Source of the DNA: Streptomyces bluensis
Lineage (GTDB): Bacteria > Actinomycetota > Actinomycetes > Streptomycetales > Streptomycetaceae
Length of the DNA: 64,000 nucleotides
NCBI RefSeq assembly: GCF_014650715.1
Contig: NZ_BMVM01000001.1
Location: 1,054,001-1,118,000 of the forward strand
Direction: 5' to 3'
Shown here: positions 26,025 through 34,836 of the stretch, in pieces
Numbering within the stretch: the first letter of the stretch is position 1
Layout of the letters: every line of letters begins with the position of its first letter
Made by a program: the position numbers and the translations under genes
The notes under the pieces: model-generated
Database searches by the model: none
What the model saw: the letters and a program-made list of their open reading frames with translations, nothing else
What the model was told of the DNA's origin: nothing

Positions 26025-26131
26025 TCCCGGCGGGCCGACTGGCTCGCGCTGTCGCCGGCGTTCCGGCGAATATGCGGTGCTCCACGCAAATGCGTAGCGC
26101 CCCGCGAGGCCACTCCCGGAAGATGCACATC

Positions 26132-26644
26132 ATGACGATCAAGCGCACCGACCCCGCGACCAACACGGACGAACGGTCCATGCTGGAGGGTTTCCTCGAC
26201 TACCACCGACAGACGCTGGAGCTGAAGTGCGCGGGCCTGGACGACGCCCAGCTCAGGACCGCGTCGGTGCCGCCCTCCGAGCTCTCCCTGATGGGTCTGG
26301 TACGGCACATGGCGGACGTGGAGCGCAACTGGTTCCGCAGGGTGCTCGCCGACGAGGACGCGGGGCCCCTCCACTACAGCGACGAGGACCCGGACGGCGA
26401 GTTCCACCTCACCGGCACGGACACCTGGGAGGAGGCGTACGCCACCTGGCAGGCCGAGATGGCGACGGCCCGGCGCAACGCGGCACGCTTCGCCCTGGAC
26501 GACGTCAGCGAGGGCAGGAGCCGGTTCACCGAGGAGCCCATCACCCTGCGGTGGATCTACCACCACATGATCGAGGAGTACGCACGGCACAACGGCCACG
26601 CGGATCTGCTCAGGGAGCGCATCGACGGCGCCACAGGGGAGTGA
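26132..26644 (+). CDS. DinB family protein (DUF664)
   Basis: Four-helix-bundle protein of 170 residues in the DinB/YfiT superfamily of putative metal- and thiol-dependent transferases (relatives include mycothiol-dependent enzymes). Likely metal-binding histidines occur in LVRHMADVERNW and in the final YHHMIEEYARHNGHADLLRE helix, the hallmark of the DUF664 subgroup. The ATG at 26132 fits the GGA at 26118 better than the in-frame ATG at 26123. Reaction unknown. Confidence 0.87.
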   Translation: MTIKRTDPATNTDERSMLEGFLDYHRQTLELKCAGLDDAQLRTASVPPSELSLMGLVRHMADVERNWFRRVLADEDAGPLHYSDEDPDGEFHLTGTDTWEEAYATWQAEMATARRNAARFALDDVSEGRSRFTEEPITLRWIYHHMIEEYARHNGHADLLRERIDGATGE

Positions 26645-26708
26645 CGCCGTCACTCATGCGGGGCATCCCGGGCCCGTCCTCGCCCCGAATCGGTTCGGAC
26701 ACAGCAGA

Positions 26709-27182
26709 GTGGCACGGGTGCATCGAACGACGACCACCGCAACGCTGCTGGTCACCGCAGCCGTCTCGGCCCTCTCCGGCTGTGTGACCATCCAGCACCC
26801 GGCCTCACCCGAAGTGACACCCGCACGAACCCGGCCCTCGGCGCCGCCCCCGGACGGCCACACCGAACCCCAGGTCGTGCAGGCCCCGGCCCAGGAGGCG
26901 CTGGAGCGCGTCGGCCCGCTGCGGACGCCCACCCCGAGCGCGTCCGCGGCGCCGAAGGCCGTCTCCACCCCGGCCGCCGCCCCCTCCGCCAGGCCCCGAC
27001 GACCGCGCCCCGCCCCGCCGGCACAGCCGAAGCCCGGCGTGCCGGCCCCCCGGACCGCGATCCCCCGGGACCTGCCCGAACCGCCCAGGACCAGTGACCT
27101 GTGCGCCCTCGGCCGCAAGTACGGCGGCTGGCCGGACGGCAGCCCGCAGGCCGCCATCTGCCAGGACACCTACGGACGTTGA
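26709..27182 (+). CDS. Proline-rich lipoprotein
   Basis: Protein of 157 residues from GTG 26709. A short signal peptide ends in the lipobox ALSGC with Cys25 as the lipidation site. About 90 Pro/Ala/Thr-rich, probably extended residues follow, then a compact C-terminal stretch (DLCALGRKYGGWPDGSPQAAICQDTYGR) with two cysteines that may pair. The layout suggests a surface protein with a small C-terminal domain spaced from the membrane. That Cys-containing end is seen in other small Streptomyces proteins; function unknown. Confidence 0.78.
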   Translation: MARVHRTTTTATLLVTAAVSALSGCVTIQHPASPEVTPARTRPSAPPPDGHTEPQVVQAPAQEALERVGPLRTPTPSASAAPKAVSTPAAAPSARPRRPRPAPPAQPKPGVPAPRTAIPRDLPEPPRTSDLCALGRKYGGWPDGSPQAAICQDTYGR

Positions 27183-27191
27183 CGACAGGAC

Positions 27192-27719
27192 CTAGGGTCG
27201 CTGTCCGGGCAGTCCCGGCCGCTCCTCCTGCCCGCCGATGGAGTCGCGCCCGTTCAGTCGCAGGTCCAGGCGGTTCATCGCCGCGCGGATGCCGTCGCCG
27301 TAGCTGTCGTCGCCGAGGGCGTCGACCGCCTCGTAGGCCAGGCTGAGGTGGCTGCGGGCGGCCTCCGTGCGGTCGAGCTTCGCGTAGTCGGCGGCGAGGT
27401 TCAGGTGCAGTGACGGGTAGAAGGCGCGCACCGCGAGCGAGTGGTGGTGGTCCTCCACCCGCCCGTCGGTCAGCTCCTCGGCGGCCAGCAAGGCCCGCAG
27501 GTCCCAGGCGAGTTCGTCGGCGGCGTCCTCCTGGGTGTCCGCCATGTAGTGCGCCAGCGTGCAGCGGTGCAGTGCGTCGCCGTCCTCGCCGATCTCCCCC
27601 CACAGTTCCAGGAAGCGGTCCCGCGCCTCGTCGACGTCACCGGCGTGGTGCAGCATGACGACCTGGCCGATCCGGGTCATCACGGGGTCCGGCGCCGCCT
27701 GTTCCTGTTGCTCCGCCAC
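27192..27719 (-). CDS. Hypothetical TPR-like helical protein
   Basis: Protein of 175 residues, predicted almost entirely helical. Repeated patterns such as GDVDEARDRFLELWGEIG and LDRTEAARSHLSLAYEAVDALG look like tetratricopeptide-type helix pairs. No catalytic motif. GTG at 27719 is well supported by AGGAGG five bases upstream. It converges with the lipoprotein gene (9-bp gap). Homologues are common in Streptomyces, but I know of no assigned role. Confidence 0.82.
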   Translation of the reverse strand: MAEQQEQAAPDPVMTRIGQVVMLHHAGDVDEARDRFLELWGEIGEDGDALHRCTLAHYMADTQEDAADELAWDLRALLAAEELTDGRVEDHHHSLAVRAFYPSLHLNLAADYAKLDRTEAARSHLSLAYEAVDALGDDSYGDGIRAAMNRLDLRLNGRDSIGGQEERPGLPGQRP

Positions 27720-27851
27720 CGCGTCCTCCTTGCTCGTCGTCAGTCCCTCAGGACGCTAACGGCAGGCACTGACAATCGCGGTCAGGCGGCTCCGTACGGC
27801 CACTGGGCCAGGCCGGTGACGGTCCCGGTGGCCGTACGGCGGGTGATCGGG

Positions 27852-28535
27852 TCAGCCCAGGTTCGGAATCGTCCAGTCGATCGGATCGTGGCCCTGCGCC
27901 GCCACCGCCTCGTTGATCTGCGTGAACGGGCGGGAGCCGAAGAACTTCTTCGCGGACAGCGGCGAGGGGTGCGCGCCCTTCACCACCAGGTGCCGTTCCT
28001 GGTCGATCAGGGGCAGCTTCTTCTGCGCGTAGTTCCCCCACAGCACGAAGACCGCCGGGTCGGGCCGGTCCACGACCGCGCGGATCACCGCGTCGGTGAA
28101 CTTCTCCCAGCCCCTGCCCTTGTGCGAGTTGGCCTCGCCGGCGCGGACCGTGAGCACCGCGTTGAGCAGCAGTACGCCCTGTTCGGCCCACGGCATCAGA
28201 TAGCCGTTGTCCGGGACGGGCGTGCCCAGCTCCTCCTGCATCTCCTTGTAGATGTTCCGCAGCGAGGGCGGGGTCTTCACGCCCGGGCGCACCGAGAAGC
28301 ACAGGCCGTGGCCCTGGCCCTCGCCGTGGTACGGGTCCTGGCCGAGGATCAGCACCTTCACGCGGTCGTACGGCGTCGCGTCCAGCGCGGCGAAGACCTC
28401 CTCGCGGGGCGGGTAGACGGGACCCTTCGCGCGCTCCTCCTCGACGAACTCGGTGAGCTCCTTGAAGTAGGGCTGCTGCAGTTCCTCGCCCAGGACGCCG
28501 CGCCAGGACTCGGGCAGCATGGCGATGTCGGTCAC
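27852..28535 (-). CDS. ung: Uracil-DNA glycosylase, family 1
   Basis: Base-excision repair enzyme of 227 residues that removes uracil from DNA. The water-activating loop GQDPYHG (Asp67 at its centre), the LLLNAVLTV strand, and the minor-groove HPSPLSAKKFFGS loop (near 190) are intact and diagnostic of family 1. Length matches E. coli Ung. The ATG at 28535 starts MTDIAMLPES. Streptomyces often carry more than one Ung, so this may not be the only copy. Confidence 0.96.
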   Translation of the reverse strand: MTDIAMLPESWRGVLGEELQQPYFKELTEFVEEERAKGPVYPPREEVFAALDATPYDRVKVLILGQDPYHGEGQGHGLCFSVRPGVKTPPSLRNIYKEMQEELGTPVPDNGYLMPWAEQGVLLLNAVLTVRAGEANSHKGRGWEKFTDAVIRAVVDRPDPAVFVLWGNYAQKKLPLIDQERHLVVKGAHPSPLSAKKFFGSRPFTQINEAVAAQGHDPIDWTIPNLG

Positions 28536-28670
28536 GTCAACTTCCTCCGGTGTGCGCTCACTTCATACGGCCGCACAGCGCGCGACCGTGGGCCGCCGTG
28601 CGAGAGCACGGCCGCCTTCCGAGCACAGAACCTACAGGCGCCCACTGACAACCGCGCCCCGAAAGGGGAG

Positions 28671-30260
28671 CTACCAGCTGGTCTTCCAGGACAGCGCCCA
28701 CATCGTCATCATCGTCGCCGGGTCGATGGCCTGCTCGGCGCCGGCGATCTCCACGTTGGCGGCCACGTACTGCTTGCCCTGCCACAGCGGCAGCAGCCGG
28801 GCGTCGTCCACGAAGATCTGCTGAGCCTTCTCGAACTCCTCGGCCACGGCTCCGCGGTCGCTCTTCCGGCGCGACTCGGGGAGCAGCTTGCCCGTGATCT
28901 CGGGGGCCTCATAGGGGGTACCGAGCGCGTTCTGTTCGCCCACGAAGGGGGCGACGAAGTTGTCCGCGTCGGCGAAGTCGGGGAACCAGCCGCGCCCGAA
29001 CACCGGGTACTCGCCCTTCCGGTAGCCCTGCACATACGTCTTCCAGGGGCGGCTCTTGAGCGTCACGGTGAACAGGCCGGAGGCTTCGAGCTGTCGCTTC
29101 AGCTCCTGGAAGGCGGGCTCGGTCTGGGAGCCGTAGCGGTCGCTGGTGTACCACAGGGTGAGCGGGACGCGTTCGGTGATGCCCGCGTCATCGAGGATCT
29201 GCTTGGCCTTCTTCGCGCTGGGGTCCCCGTAGTCGTCGAAGAAGCCCGTGGTGTGGCCTACCAGCCCCCTGGGGATCATGGAGTACAGCGGTTCGACGGT
29301 GTCCTTGTAGACCTTGTGGGCGAGCGCCGGGCGGTCGACGACCTGGGCGACCGCCTTGCGGACCGCCGGGTTCTTGGCCCAGGGGTCCTTCGGGTTGAAC
29401 ACCAGGTAGCTGATCTCGGTGGTGGGGTTCTCGATGAGCTGGAGCCCCTGCTCCTCGCCGCCCGCCTGGATGTCGACGGTGTCGGAGGCGGGAAGACCGC
29501 GGTAGATGACGTCGATCCGCTTCTTCTTGAGGGCGTCGACCATCTGCGACGACTGCTGGAAGTAGCGGATGGTGACGGCGTTGTTCTTGCGGTCCGCGAT
29601 GCCTTGGTAGCTGTCGTTGCGCACGAGCCGGGCCTTGTCGCCGTCGTCGTAGGACTCCAGGTTGTACGGTCCCGAGCCGGTGATGCTGCCGTCCTCGCGG
29701 AGCGAGTCCGCGGGGTACTCCTCGGGGTCGACGATCGACATGGCGGGCGTGGTCAGCACGAAGGGGAAGGTGGCGTCGGGCTCGGAGAGGTGGAAGACGA
29801 CCTCGCGGTCGCCCTTGACCTGCACTCGGGAGAGGGTCCCCAGCAGACCCGCCGGGCCGCCGTTGACGTTGATCTTCTTGACCCGGTCGATGGAGTACTT
29901 GACGGCCTCCGCGTTCAGCTCGTGCCCGTCGGCGAACTTCAGGCCCTCGCGGAGCTTGCAGCTGTACACCGTGCTTGAGCCGTCCGTGAACGCGCAGCTC
30001 TCGGCGGCGTCGGGCTGGGGCTCGGAGGCGTCGGGGGAATAGTTCAGGAGGGTCTGGAAGACGTTGCGGAACAGCTCCCAGGAGCTGTCCCAGGCGGCCG
30101 CCGGATCCAGGGTGCTCGGGGTGCTGGTGGTCCCCACGACGATCGGCCGGTCGTCGTCGGACGAGTCCGAGGAGAGGACGCCACATCCGGCGACCATGGT
30201 TATGGATGTGGCCGCCGCCAGCTGACGAAGGCATCTGTCCCGCTTGAACACGCGCACCAT
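28671..30260 (-). CDS. ABC transporter substrate-binding lipoprotein, family 5
   Basis: Extracellular solute-binding protein of 529 residues of the oligopeptide/dipeptide (DppA/OppA) type. The signal peptide ends in the lipobox MVAGC near residue 26; an SDSSDDD linker follows. The fold is recognised from VVGTTSTPSTLDPAAAWD at the N-terminus, the LREGLKFADGHELNAEAVKYSIDR motif, and repeated SBP_bac_5 landmarks. No permease or ATPase gene is adjacent, so it must work with a transporter encoded elsewhere or serve as an orphan receptor. ATG at 30260; an in-frame GTG at 30257 is equivalent. Confidence 0.92.
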   Translation of the reverse strand: MVRVFKRDRCLRQLAAATSITMVAGCGVLSSDSSDDDRPIVVGTTSTPSTLDPAAAWDSSWELFRNVFQTLLNYSPDASEPQPDAAESCAFTDGSSTVYSCKLREGLKFADGHELNAEAVKYSIDRVKKINVNGGPAGLLGTLSRVQVKGDREVVFHLSEPDATFPFVLTTPAMSIVDPEEYPADSLREDGSITGSGPYNLESYDDGDKARLVRNDSYQGIADRKNNAVTIRYFQQSSQMVDALKKKRIDVIYRGLPASDTVDIQAGGEEQGLQLIENPTTEISYLVFNPKDPWAKNPAVRKAVAQVVDRPALAHKVYKDTVEPLYSMIPRGLVGHTTGFFDDYGDPSAKKAKQILDDAGITERVPLTLWYTSDRYGSQTEPAFQELKRQLEASGLFTVTLKSRPWKTYVQGYRKGEYPVFGRGWFPDFADADNFVAPFVGEQNALGTPYEAPEITGKLLPESRRKSDRGAVAEEFEKAQQIFVDDARLLPLWQGKQYVAANVEIAGAEQAIDPATMMTMWALSWKTSW

Positions 30261-30451
30261 CCTCGATCGGGCGTACCGCAAGGGTGCGCAGACCTTACCG
30301 CAGTGTTCGCCCCATGGGACCCCGCCCCTGGAACGGGCCTTGATCAGCGAGTATGTCCGTGCCGTGAAGGAATGGTGTTCTCCGTTTGTGCCTCGCGGCC
30401 GGTGGGCGTCCGCGCGTTTCTCGGGAGCCGCGCGGACGCCCACCGCCGCCG

Positions 30452-31219
30452 TCAGCCGACGCCTGCGTTGAGCAGGATGCCGCCGTCGACCACCAGTGTC
30501 TGGCCCGTGATCCAGTCGGACTGCTCCGAGGTGAGGAACGCGGCGGTGCCGCCGATGTCCGACGGCACCCCGAGCCGTCCCAGCGGGTAGGAGGCGGCGG
30601 CCTCCGCCTCGCGCCCCTCGTACAGGACCTGCGCGAACTTGGTCTTCACCACCGCGGGCGCGATCGCGTTGACCCGCACCTTGGGCGCGTACTCGTGCGC
30701 GAGTTGCAGGGTCAGGTTGATCATGGCGGCCTTGCTGATGCCGTACGCGCCGACGAACGGGGAAGCGGACACGCCTGCGATGGAGGCGATGTTGACTATC
30801 GCGCCACCGTTGTCCTTCTGCCAGGCGTGCCAGGTCTTCTGGGCCAGGCCGAGGGCCGAGACGACGTTGGTCTCGAAGACCTTGCGCGCCACGTTCAGGT
30901 CGAGGTCGGCGATCGGGCCGAAGACCGGGTTGGTGCCGGCGTTGTTGACCAGGAAGTCGACGCGGCCGAACGCCTCCATGGTGCGCTCGACGGCGACTGC
31001 CTGGTGGGCCTCGTCGTGGGCCTTGCCGGGGACGCCGATGACGCGGTCGGCGCCGAGCCGCTCGACGGCCTCCTTCAGGGCGTCCTCGTTACGGCCGGTG
31101 ACGCACACGCGGTCACCGCGGCGGACAAGTGCCTCGGCGACGCCATAGCCGATGCCGCGGCTGGCGCCGGTGACGATCGCGACCTTGCCCGAGGGCTCGG
31201 GGAGCTGAGCGGAAGTCAT
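30452..31219 (-). CDS. SDR family oxidoreductase (FabG-like)
   Basis: Classical short-chain dehydrogenase/reductase of 255 residues. It has TGASRGIG (18-25) for cofactor binding, NNAG near 92, the catalytic Ser in NIASIAG, and YGISK (Tyr/Lys). Second gene of a pair with the FabG-like gene at 31238-31999 (18-bp gap), so both act probably in the same fatty-acid or polyketide-type ketoreduction. Actinobacteria have many such paralogues, so the exact substrate is unknown. Confidence 0.88.
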   Translation of the reverse strand: MTSAQLPEPSGKVAIVTGASRGIGYGVAEALVRRGDRVCVTGRNEDALKEAVERLGADRVIGVPGKAHDEAHQAVAVERTMEAFGRVDFLVNNAGTNPVFGPIADLDLNVARKVFETNVVSALGLAQKTWHAWQKDNGGAIVNIASIAGVSASPFVGAYGISKAAMINLTLQLAHEYAPKVRVNAIAPAVVKTKFAQVLYEGREAEAAASYPLGRLGVPSDIGGTAAFLTSEQSDWITGQTLVVDGGILLNAGVG

Positions 31220-31237
31220 GTTCTTCGTCTCCGGATC

Positions 31238-31999
31238 TCAGTTGAGCGGTCCGCCGGCGACGTACAGCACCTGGCCGGAGACGAAGCCGGCGGCGTCACC
31301 GGTGAAGTAGGCGATGGCGCCGGCGATGTCGTCCGGGGTGCCGACGCGCTGCACGGGGATCTGGGTCGCGGCGGCGGCCTGGAACTCCTCGAAGTCCATG
31401 CCGACGCGGGCGGCGGTGGCGGCGGTCATGTCGGTGGCGATGAAGCCGGGCGCGACGGCGTTGGCCGTGATGCCGAACTTGCCGAGTTCGATGGCGAGGG
31501 TCTTGGTGAAGCCCTGCAGTCCCGCCTTGGCGGCCGAGTAGTTGACCTGGCCGCGGTTTCCGAGCGCGGAGGACGACGAGAGGTTCACCACGCGGCCGAA
31601 CCCCGCGTCCACCATGTACTTCTGGACGGCCCTGGTCATCAGGAAGGCGCCCCGCAGGTGCACGTTCATGACCGTGTCCCAGTCGGCGGAGCTCATCTTG
31701 AACAGCAGGTTGTCGCGGAGCACGCCCGCGTTGTTCACCAGGATCGTCGGGGCCCCGAGTTCCTCGGCGATCCGGGCGACGGCGGCCTCGACCTGCGCCT
31801 CGTCGGAGACGTCACAGCCGACCGCGAGGGCCTTGCCGCCGGCGGCGGTGATCTTCTCCACGGTGTCCTTGCACGCGGACTCGTCGAGGTCGAGCACCGC
31901 GACGGCGCGGCCCTCCGCGGCCAGTCGTACGGCGGTCGCGGCGCCGATGCCGCGCGCGGCACCCGTGACCACGGCGACCCGCTGCTCAGTGGTGGACAT
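31238..31999 (-). CDS. 3-oxoacyl-ACP reductase-like SDR
   Basis: SDR of 253 residues with TGAARGIG (13-20), NNAG near 88, the LSSSSALG catalytic serine, YSAAK (Tyr/Lys) and a typical FabG C-terminus ending VAGGPLN. NADPH preference is suggested by the first Arg after the glycine loop. It is probably a beta-ketoacyl-ACP (or CoA) reductase. ATG at 31999. First gene of a two-gene unit with the adjacent SDR. Confidence 0.88.
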   Translation of the reverse strand: MSTTEQRVAVVTGAARGIGAATAVRLAAEGRAVAVLDLDESACKDTVEKITAAGGKALAVGCDVSDEAQVEAAVARIAEELGAPTILVNNAGVLRDNLLFKMSSADWDTVMNVHLRGAFLMTRAVQKYMVDAGFGRVVNLSSSSALGNRGQVNYSAAKAGLQGFTKTLAIELGKFGITANAVAPGFIATDMTAATAARVGMDFEEFQAAAATQIPVQRVGTPDDIAGAIAYFTGDAAGFVSGQVLYVAGGPLN

Positions 32000-32168
32000 T
32001 GCTGCTTCTCCTCGCCCTCGGAAAGCGTGTGGACGGCCCTGGAAGCCCAGGGACACCTTCTGGTGAGCCTGCGGCCGCGCGGTACGCCCTTCCGATGAGC
32101 GACCGCTTAGTACCTTGCCCGGACGTGACGCTAGAAGCCCCGGCAGCCGGTGTCAACGGCACACGGCC

Positions 32169-32579
32169 CTACGTGACCAGGAGGTCGAGCAGCCGCTCCG
32201 CCTCCGCCCCGGGGTCGATGGTGAGCCCGGTGTGCACGGGCCCTGGCTGGACGACCGTGGAGCGGGGCGCGATCAGCCAGCGGAAGCGCCGCCCGGCGTC
32301 GTCGCGCGCGGCCTGGCCCGCCGCCTCGCCTCCGGCGCACACTCCCTCGACGGCGCGCAGGGCGGCCCGTACCCCCGCGACGTCCGCCCCGGGGTCCAGC
32401 GCCAGCAGCTTGGTCTCGTCGAGGTGCGTGCGTGCGGCCACGAAGGACCGGGCACGGCAGTACACGAGCACGCCCGCGTTGAAGCACTCGCCGCGCTCGA
32501 CGCGGGGCACGACCCGCAGCAGCGCGTACTCGAAGACGTCCTGCTCCCTCGACCGGGTCCCCAGGGTGCGCTCGCTCAC
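32169..32579 (-). CDS. DUF3037 family protein
   Basis: Protein of 136 residues starting GTG 32579 (VSERTLG). The segment FEYALLRVVPRVERGECFNAGVLVYC is the DUF3037 hallmark. The fold is not characterised. The start overlaps the stop of the HipA-like kinase gene by four bases (GTGA), and DUF3037 genes are habitually paired with HipA-like kinases, which points to a joint function. No secretion signal or catalytic motif is evident. Confidence 0.85.
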   Translation of the reverse strand: MSERTLGTRSREQDVFEYALLRVVPRVERGECFNAGVLVYCRARSFVAARTHLDETKLLALDPGADVAGVRAALRAVEGVCAGGEAAGQAARDDAGRRFRWLIAPRSTVVQPGPVHTGLTIDPGAEAERLLDLLVT

Positions 32580-33331
32580 GTGATCCCCTCGATGCGTTCG
32601 TGGATGACGGCGGCCCTCGCCAGCAACTGCTCCGCGTATGCCCGCCGCAGCTCGTCCGGGTCGCCGAACCCCGGCTCGCCGGCCAGCCACACCTCGGGGA
32701 TCTCGGCGGTGACCTCGGCCAGCAGGTCCTCGGTGACCAGGGGCGCCAACGCGTCGGCGGCGCCCGCGACATCCGGCCCGAAGGGCGCCAGCGCGTGGTC
32801 GGAAGCGTCGTACGGCCGCTCGGCCAGAGTCCGGGCGCCGGGCCAGTTGTGGTGCCAGATCATCGTGGCGCCGTGGTCGATGAGCCACAGGTCGCCGTGC
32901 CACACCAGGAGGTTGGGATTGCGCCAGGAGCGGTCCACGTTGCCCACGAGGGCGTCGAACCAGACGATCCGGCCGGCCTCCTCGGGGCTCACCGGGAAGG
33001 CGAGGGCGTCGAAGCCGATCGCGCGGGACAGGAAGTCCATGCCCAGGTTGGCTCCGCCGCTCGCCTTGAGCAGGCCCTGCACCTCCTGGTCGGGCTCGCC
33101 GAGACCCAGCACGGGATCCAGGTCGATCGTCACCAGGCCGGGCACCCGCAGTCCGAGCCGGCGGGCGAGCTCGCCGCAGACGACCTCCGCGACGAGCGTC
33201 TTGCGGCCCTGGCCCGCGCCGGTGAACTTCATGACATAGGTGCCGAGGTCGTCGGCCTCGACCAGTCCCGGCAGCGACCCGCCCTCACGCAGCGGCGTGA
33301 TGTAGCGGGTCACGGTGACTTCTTTGAGCAT
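32576..33331 (-). CDS. HipA-like kinase (HipA_2 family)
   Basis: Protein of 251 residues resembling the kinase core of HipA toxins but without the N-terminal HipA subdomain. Lys35 (YVMKF) fits ATP binding. The catalytic loop is VGNVDRSWRNPNLL with Asp133 and Asn140, followed by the metal-binding Asp152 in LIDHGA. Classical HipA phosphorylates GltX; the substrate of this stand-alone family is unknown. There is no HipB-type helix-turn-helix antitoxin; instead the next gene is DUF3037, overlapping by four bases. The start at 33331 reads MLKEVTVTRY. Confidence 0.85.
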   Translation of the reverse strand: MLKEVTVTRYITPLREGGSLPGLVEADDLGTYVMKFTGAGQGRKTLVAEVVCGELARRLGLRVPGLVTIDLDPVLGLGEPDQEVQGLLKASGGANLGMDFLSRAIGFDALAFPVSPEEAGRIVWFDALVGNVDRSWRNPNLLVWHGDLWLIDHGATMIWHHNWPGARTLAERPYDASDHALAPFGPDVAGAADALAPLVTEDLLAEVTAEIPEVWLAGEPGFGDPDELRRAYAEQLLARAAVIHERIEGIT

Positions 33332-33531
33332 CGCCCCAGATTACTGGGGCGACGGACGGATGCCGGAGACGGCCCGGCGGCGGTGCGCCACCCTCCGACA
33401 GCGAACCGACAGCTCCGCTTTACCCATGTCTCATCGCATACGGGCGAAGATTTCGGCATCGTCTGAACAGGCGATCTCTGCCGGCCGTACCTGTCGGCAG
33501 ATGCACACCCCCCATGGAAGGGAACCCCAGC

Positions 33532-34014
33532 ATGACCAGCGCACCGCACCAGCCCGCATCGAAACCGGCCCGCCGCGCCGTGATCGCAGCAGCCGGAGCG
33601 ACGGGGCTCGCCGTCGCGCTGACCGCGTGCGGATCGGACAACGACTCCTCGTCCGCCTCCTCGAACTCCACCGCCGCCGGCACCGAGCAGGGCGACAGCG
33701 CGAGCAGCGGCGGCGCGGGCTCGGGCGGCACGGAGGTGGCGAAGACCTCCGACATCCCGGAGGGCGGCGGCATGGTCTTCGCCGACCAGAAGATGGTGGT
33801 CACGCAGCCGACGGCGGGCCAGTTCAAGGCGTTCTCGTCGACGTGCACCCATCAAGGCTGTGCCGTGAAGAGCGTCAAGGACGGCGTCATCAACTGCCCC
33901 TGCCACAACAGCAACTTCTCGATCACCGACGGCAGCGTGAAGAGCGGCCCGGCGACCAAGCCCCTGCCCGCCATGGAGATCACCGTCGACGGCGACTCGA
34001 TCAAGATGGCCTGA
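33532..34014 (+). CDS. Rieske [2Fe-2S] lipoprotein
   Basis: Exported iron-sulfur protein of 160 residues. The signal sequence has a twin Arg (ARRAVIAAAG, possibly Tat) and a lipobox LTAC with Cys33. A Ser/Gly-rich linker precedes a Rieske domain with both cluster motifs: CTHQGC (Cys105, His107) and CPCH (Cys122, His125), with Cys110 and Cys124 for the stabilising disulfide. It is not linked to cytochrome bc genes, so it is a soluble-type Rieske electron carrier on the outer face of the membrane; partner unknown. The ATG at 33532 is preceded by GGAAGGGA. Confidence 0.9.
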   Translation: MTSAPHQPASKPARRAVIAAAGATGLAVALTACGSDNDSSSASSNSTAAGTEQGDSASSGGAGSGGTEVAKTSDIPEGGGMVFADQKMVVTQPTAGQFKAFSSTCTHQGCAVKSVKDGVINCPCHNSNFSITDGSVKSGPATKPLPAMEITVDGDSIKMA

Positions 34015-34026
34015 GCCGGCGGGCTC

Positions 34027-34722
34027 TCAGGCCCGCGGGCGGGGCCGCCCGATGCATTCCAGCACCTCGTCGGTGGTCACGACCGTGGCGACCAACGCGA
34101 GGGTGTTGCGGATCATCGCGGGGGTGTACTCGGAGGGCACTCCCGCGATGGCGTCCCCGGGTACGACGGCCGTGTAGCCGAGGTTGACGGCGTCGAACAC
34201 GGCGTTCGGGACGGCCACGTTGGCCGAGACACCGGTCACGACCAGGGTGCGGCAGCCGAGGTTGCGCAGCAGCGCGTCGAGACCGGTGCCGGCGAGCGGT
34301 GAGAGTCCGTGCAGCCGCCGCACGACCAGGTCCTCCTCGGCGACCTCGACGGGCGGCGCGAGGCGTACCGCCGTGGTACCCGACAGTTGCTGGACGGGCA
34401 GCCGTTCAGCCGCACGGAACAACCGGGCGTTGCGGCTCGCGCCGCGGCCGTCGGGCCGCCGCTCGGCGACGGCGTGCACGACCTGCACCCCGCTCTCGTG
34501 GGCCGCGGCGACCAGCCGGGCGACGTTCGTCAGCGCGCCCGACGAGCGTGCCTCCTGCGCCAGTTCGGGCAGTGCGCTGTCCGGGCCCACGACACCCCGC
34601 TGGCACTCGACGGTGAGCAGCACCGTGGTCGCGGGGTCGAGCAGAGCGCTGAGCGCTGCGAGTCCTGTTGGCTCGGTTCGCCTCCGGGGCGGTCCCTTCG
34701 GCTCACTCGCGTACGACGGCAT
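34027..34722 (-). CDS. Isochorismatase-like protein lacking the catalytic cysteine
   Basis: Protein of 231 residues with the isochorismatase (cysteine hydrolase) fold: LLTVECQRGVVG near 35 and the later VVTGVSANVAVPNAVFDAVNLGY segment. In active amidohydrolases of this family the second segment carries the nucleophile Cys (GVSTNxCV); here that position is not Cys, and the usual first Asp is Glu. True isochorismatases also lack Cys, so either an ether hydrolase or a non-catalytic role is possible. ATG at 34722 with an AAGGGGAG site. Divergent from the split-barrel protein at 34837. Confidence 0.85.
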   Translation of the reverse strand: MPSYASEPKGPPRRRTEPTGLAALSALLDPATTVLLTVECQRGVVGPDSALPELAQEARSSGALTNVARLVAAAHESGVQVVHAVAERRPDGRGASRNARLFRAAERLPVQQLSGTTAVRLAPPVEVAEEDLVVRRLHGLSPLAGTGLDALLRNLGCRTLVVTGVSANVAVPNAVFDAVNLGYTAVVPGDAIAGVPSEYTPAMIRNTLALVATVVTTDEVLECIGRPRPRA

Positions 34723-34836
34723 GGCTCCCCTTCGTCCTGTCACCGGCACTCGGGGCGGGCGAGCGTAACGTCCCTTGCGCAGGGGCGGAAGACGACTCAT
34801 GCTGTTTTTTGACGCGGCGTCAGAAAAGGAGCTTCC

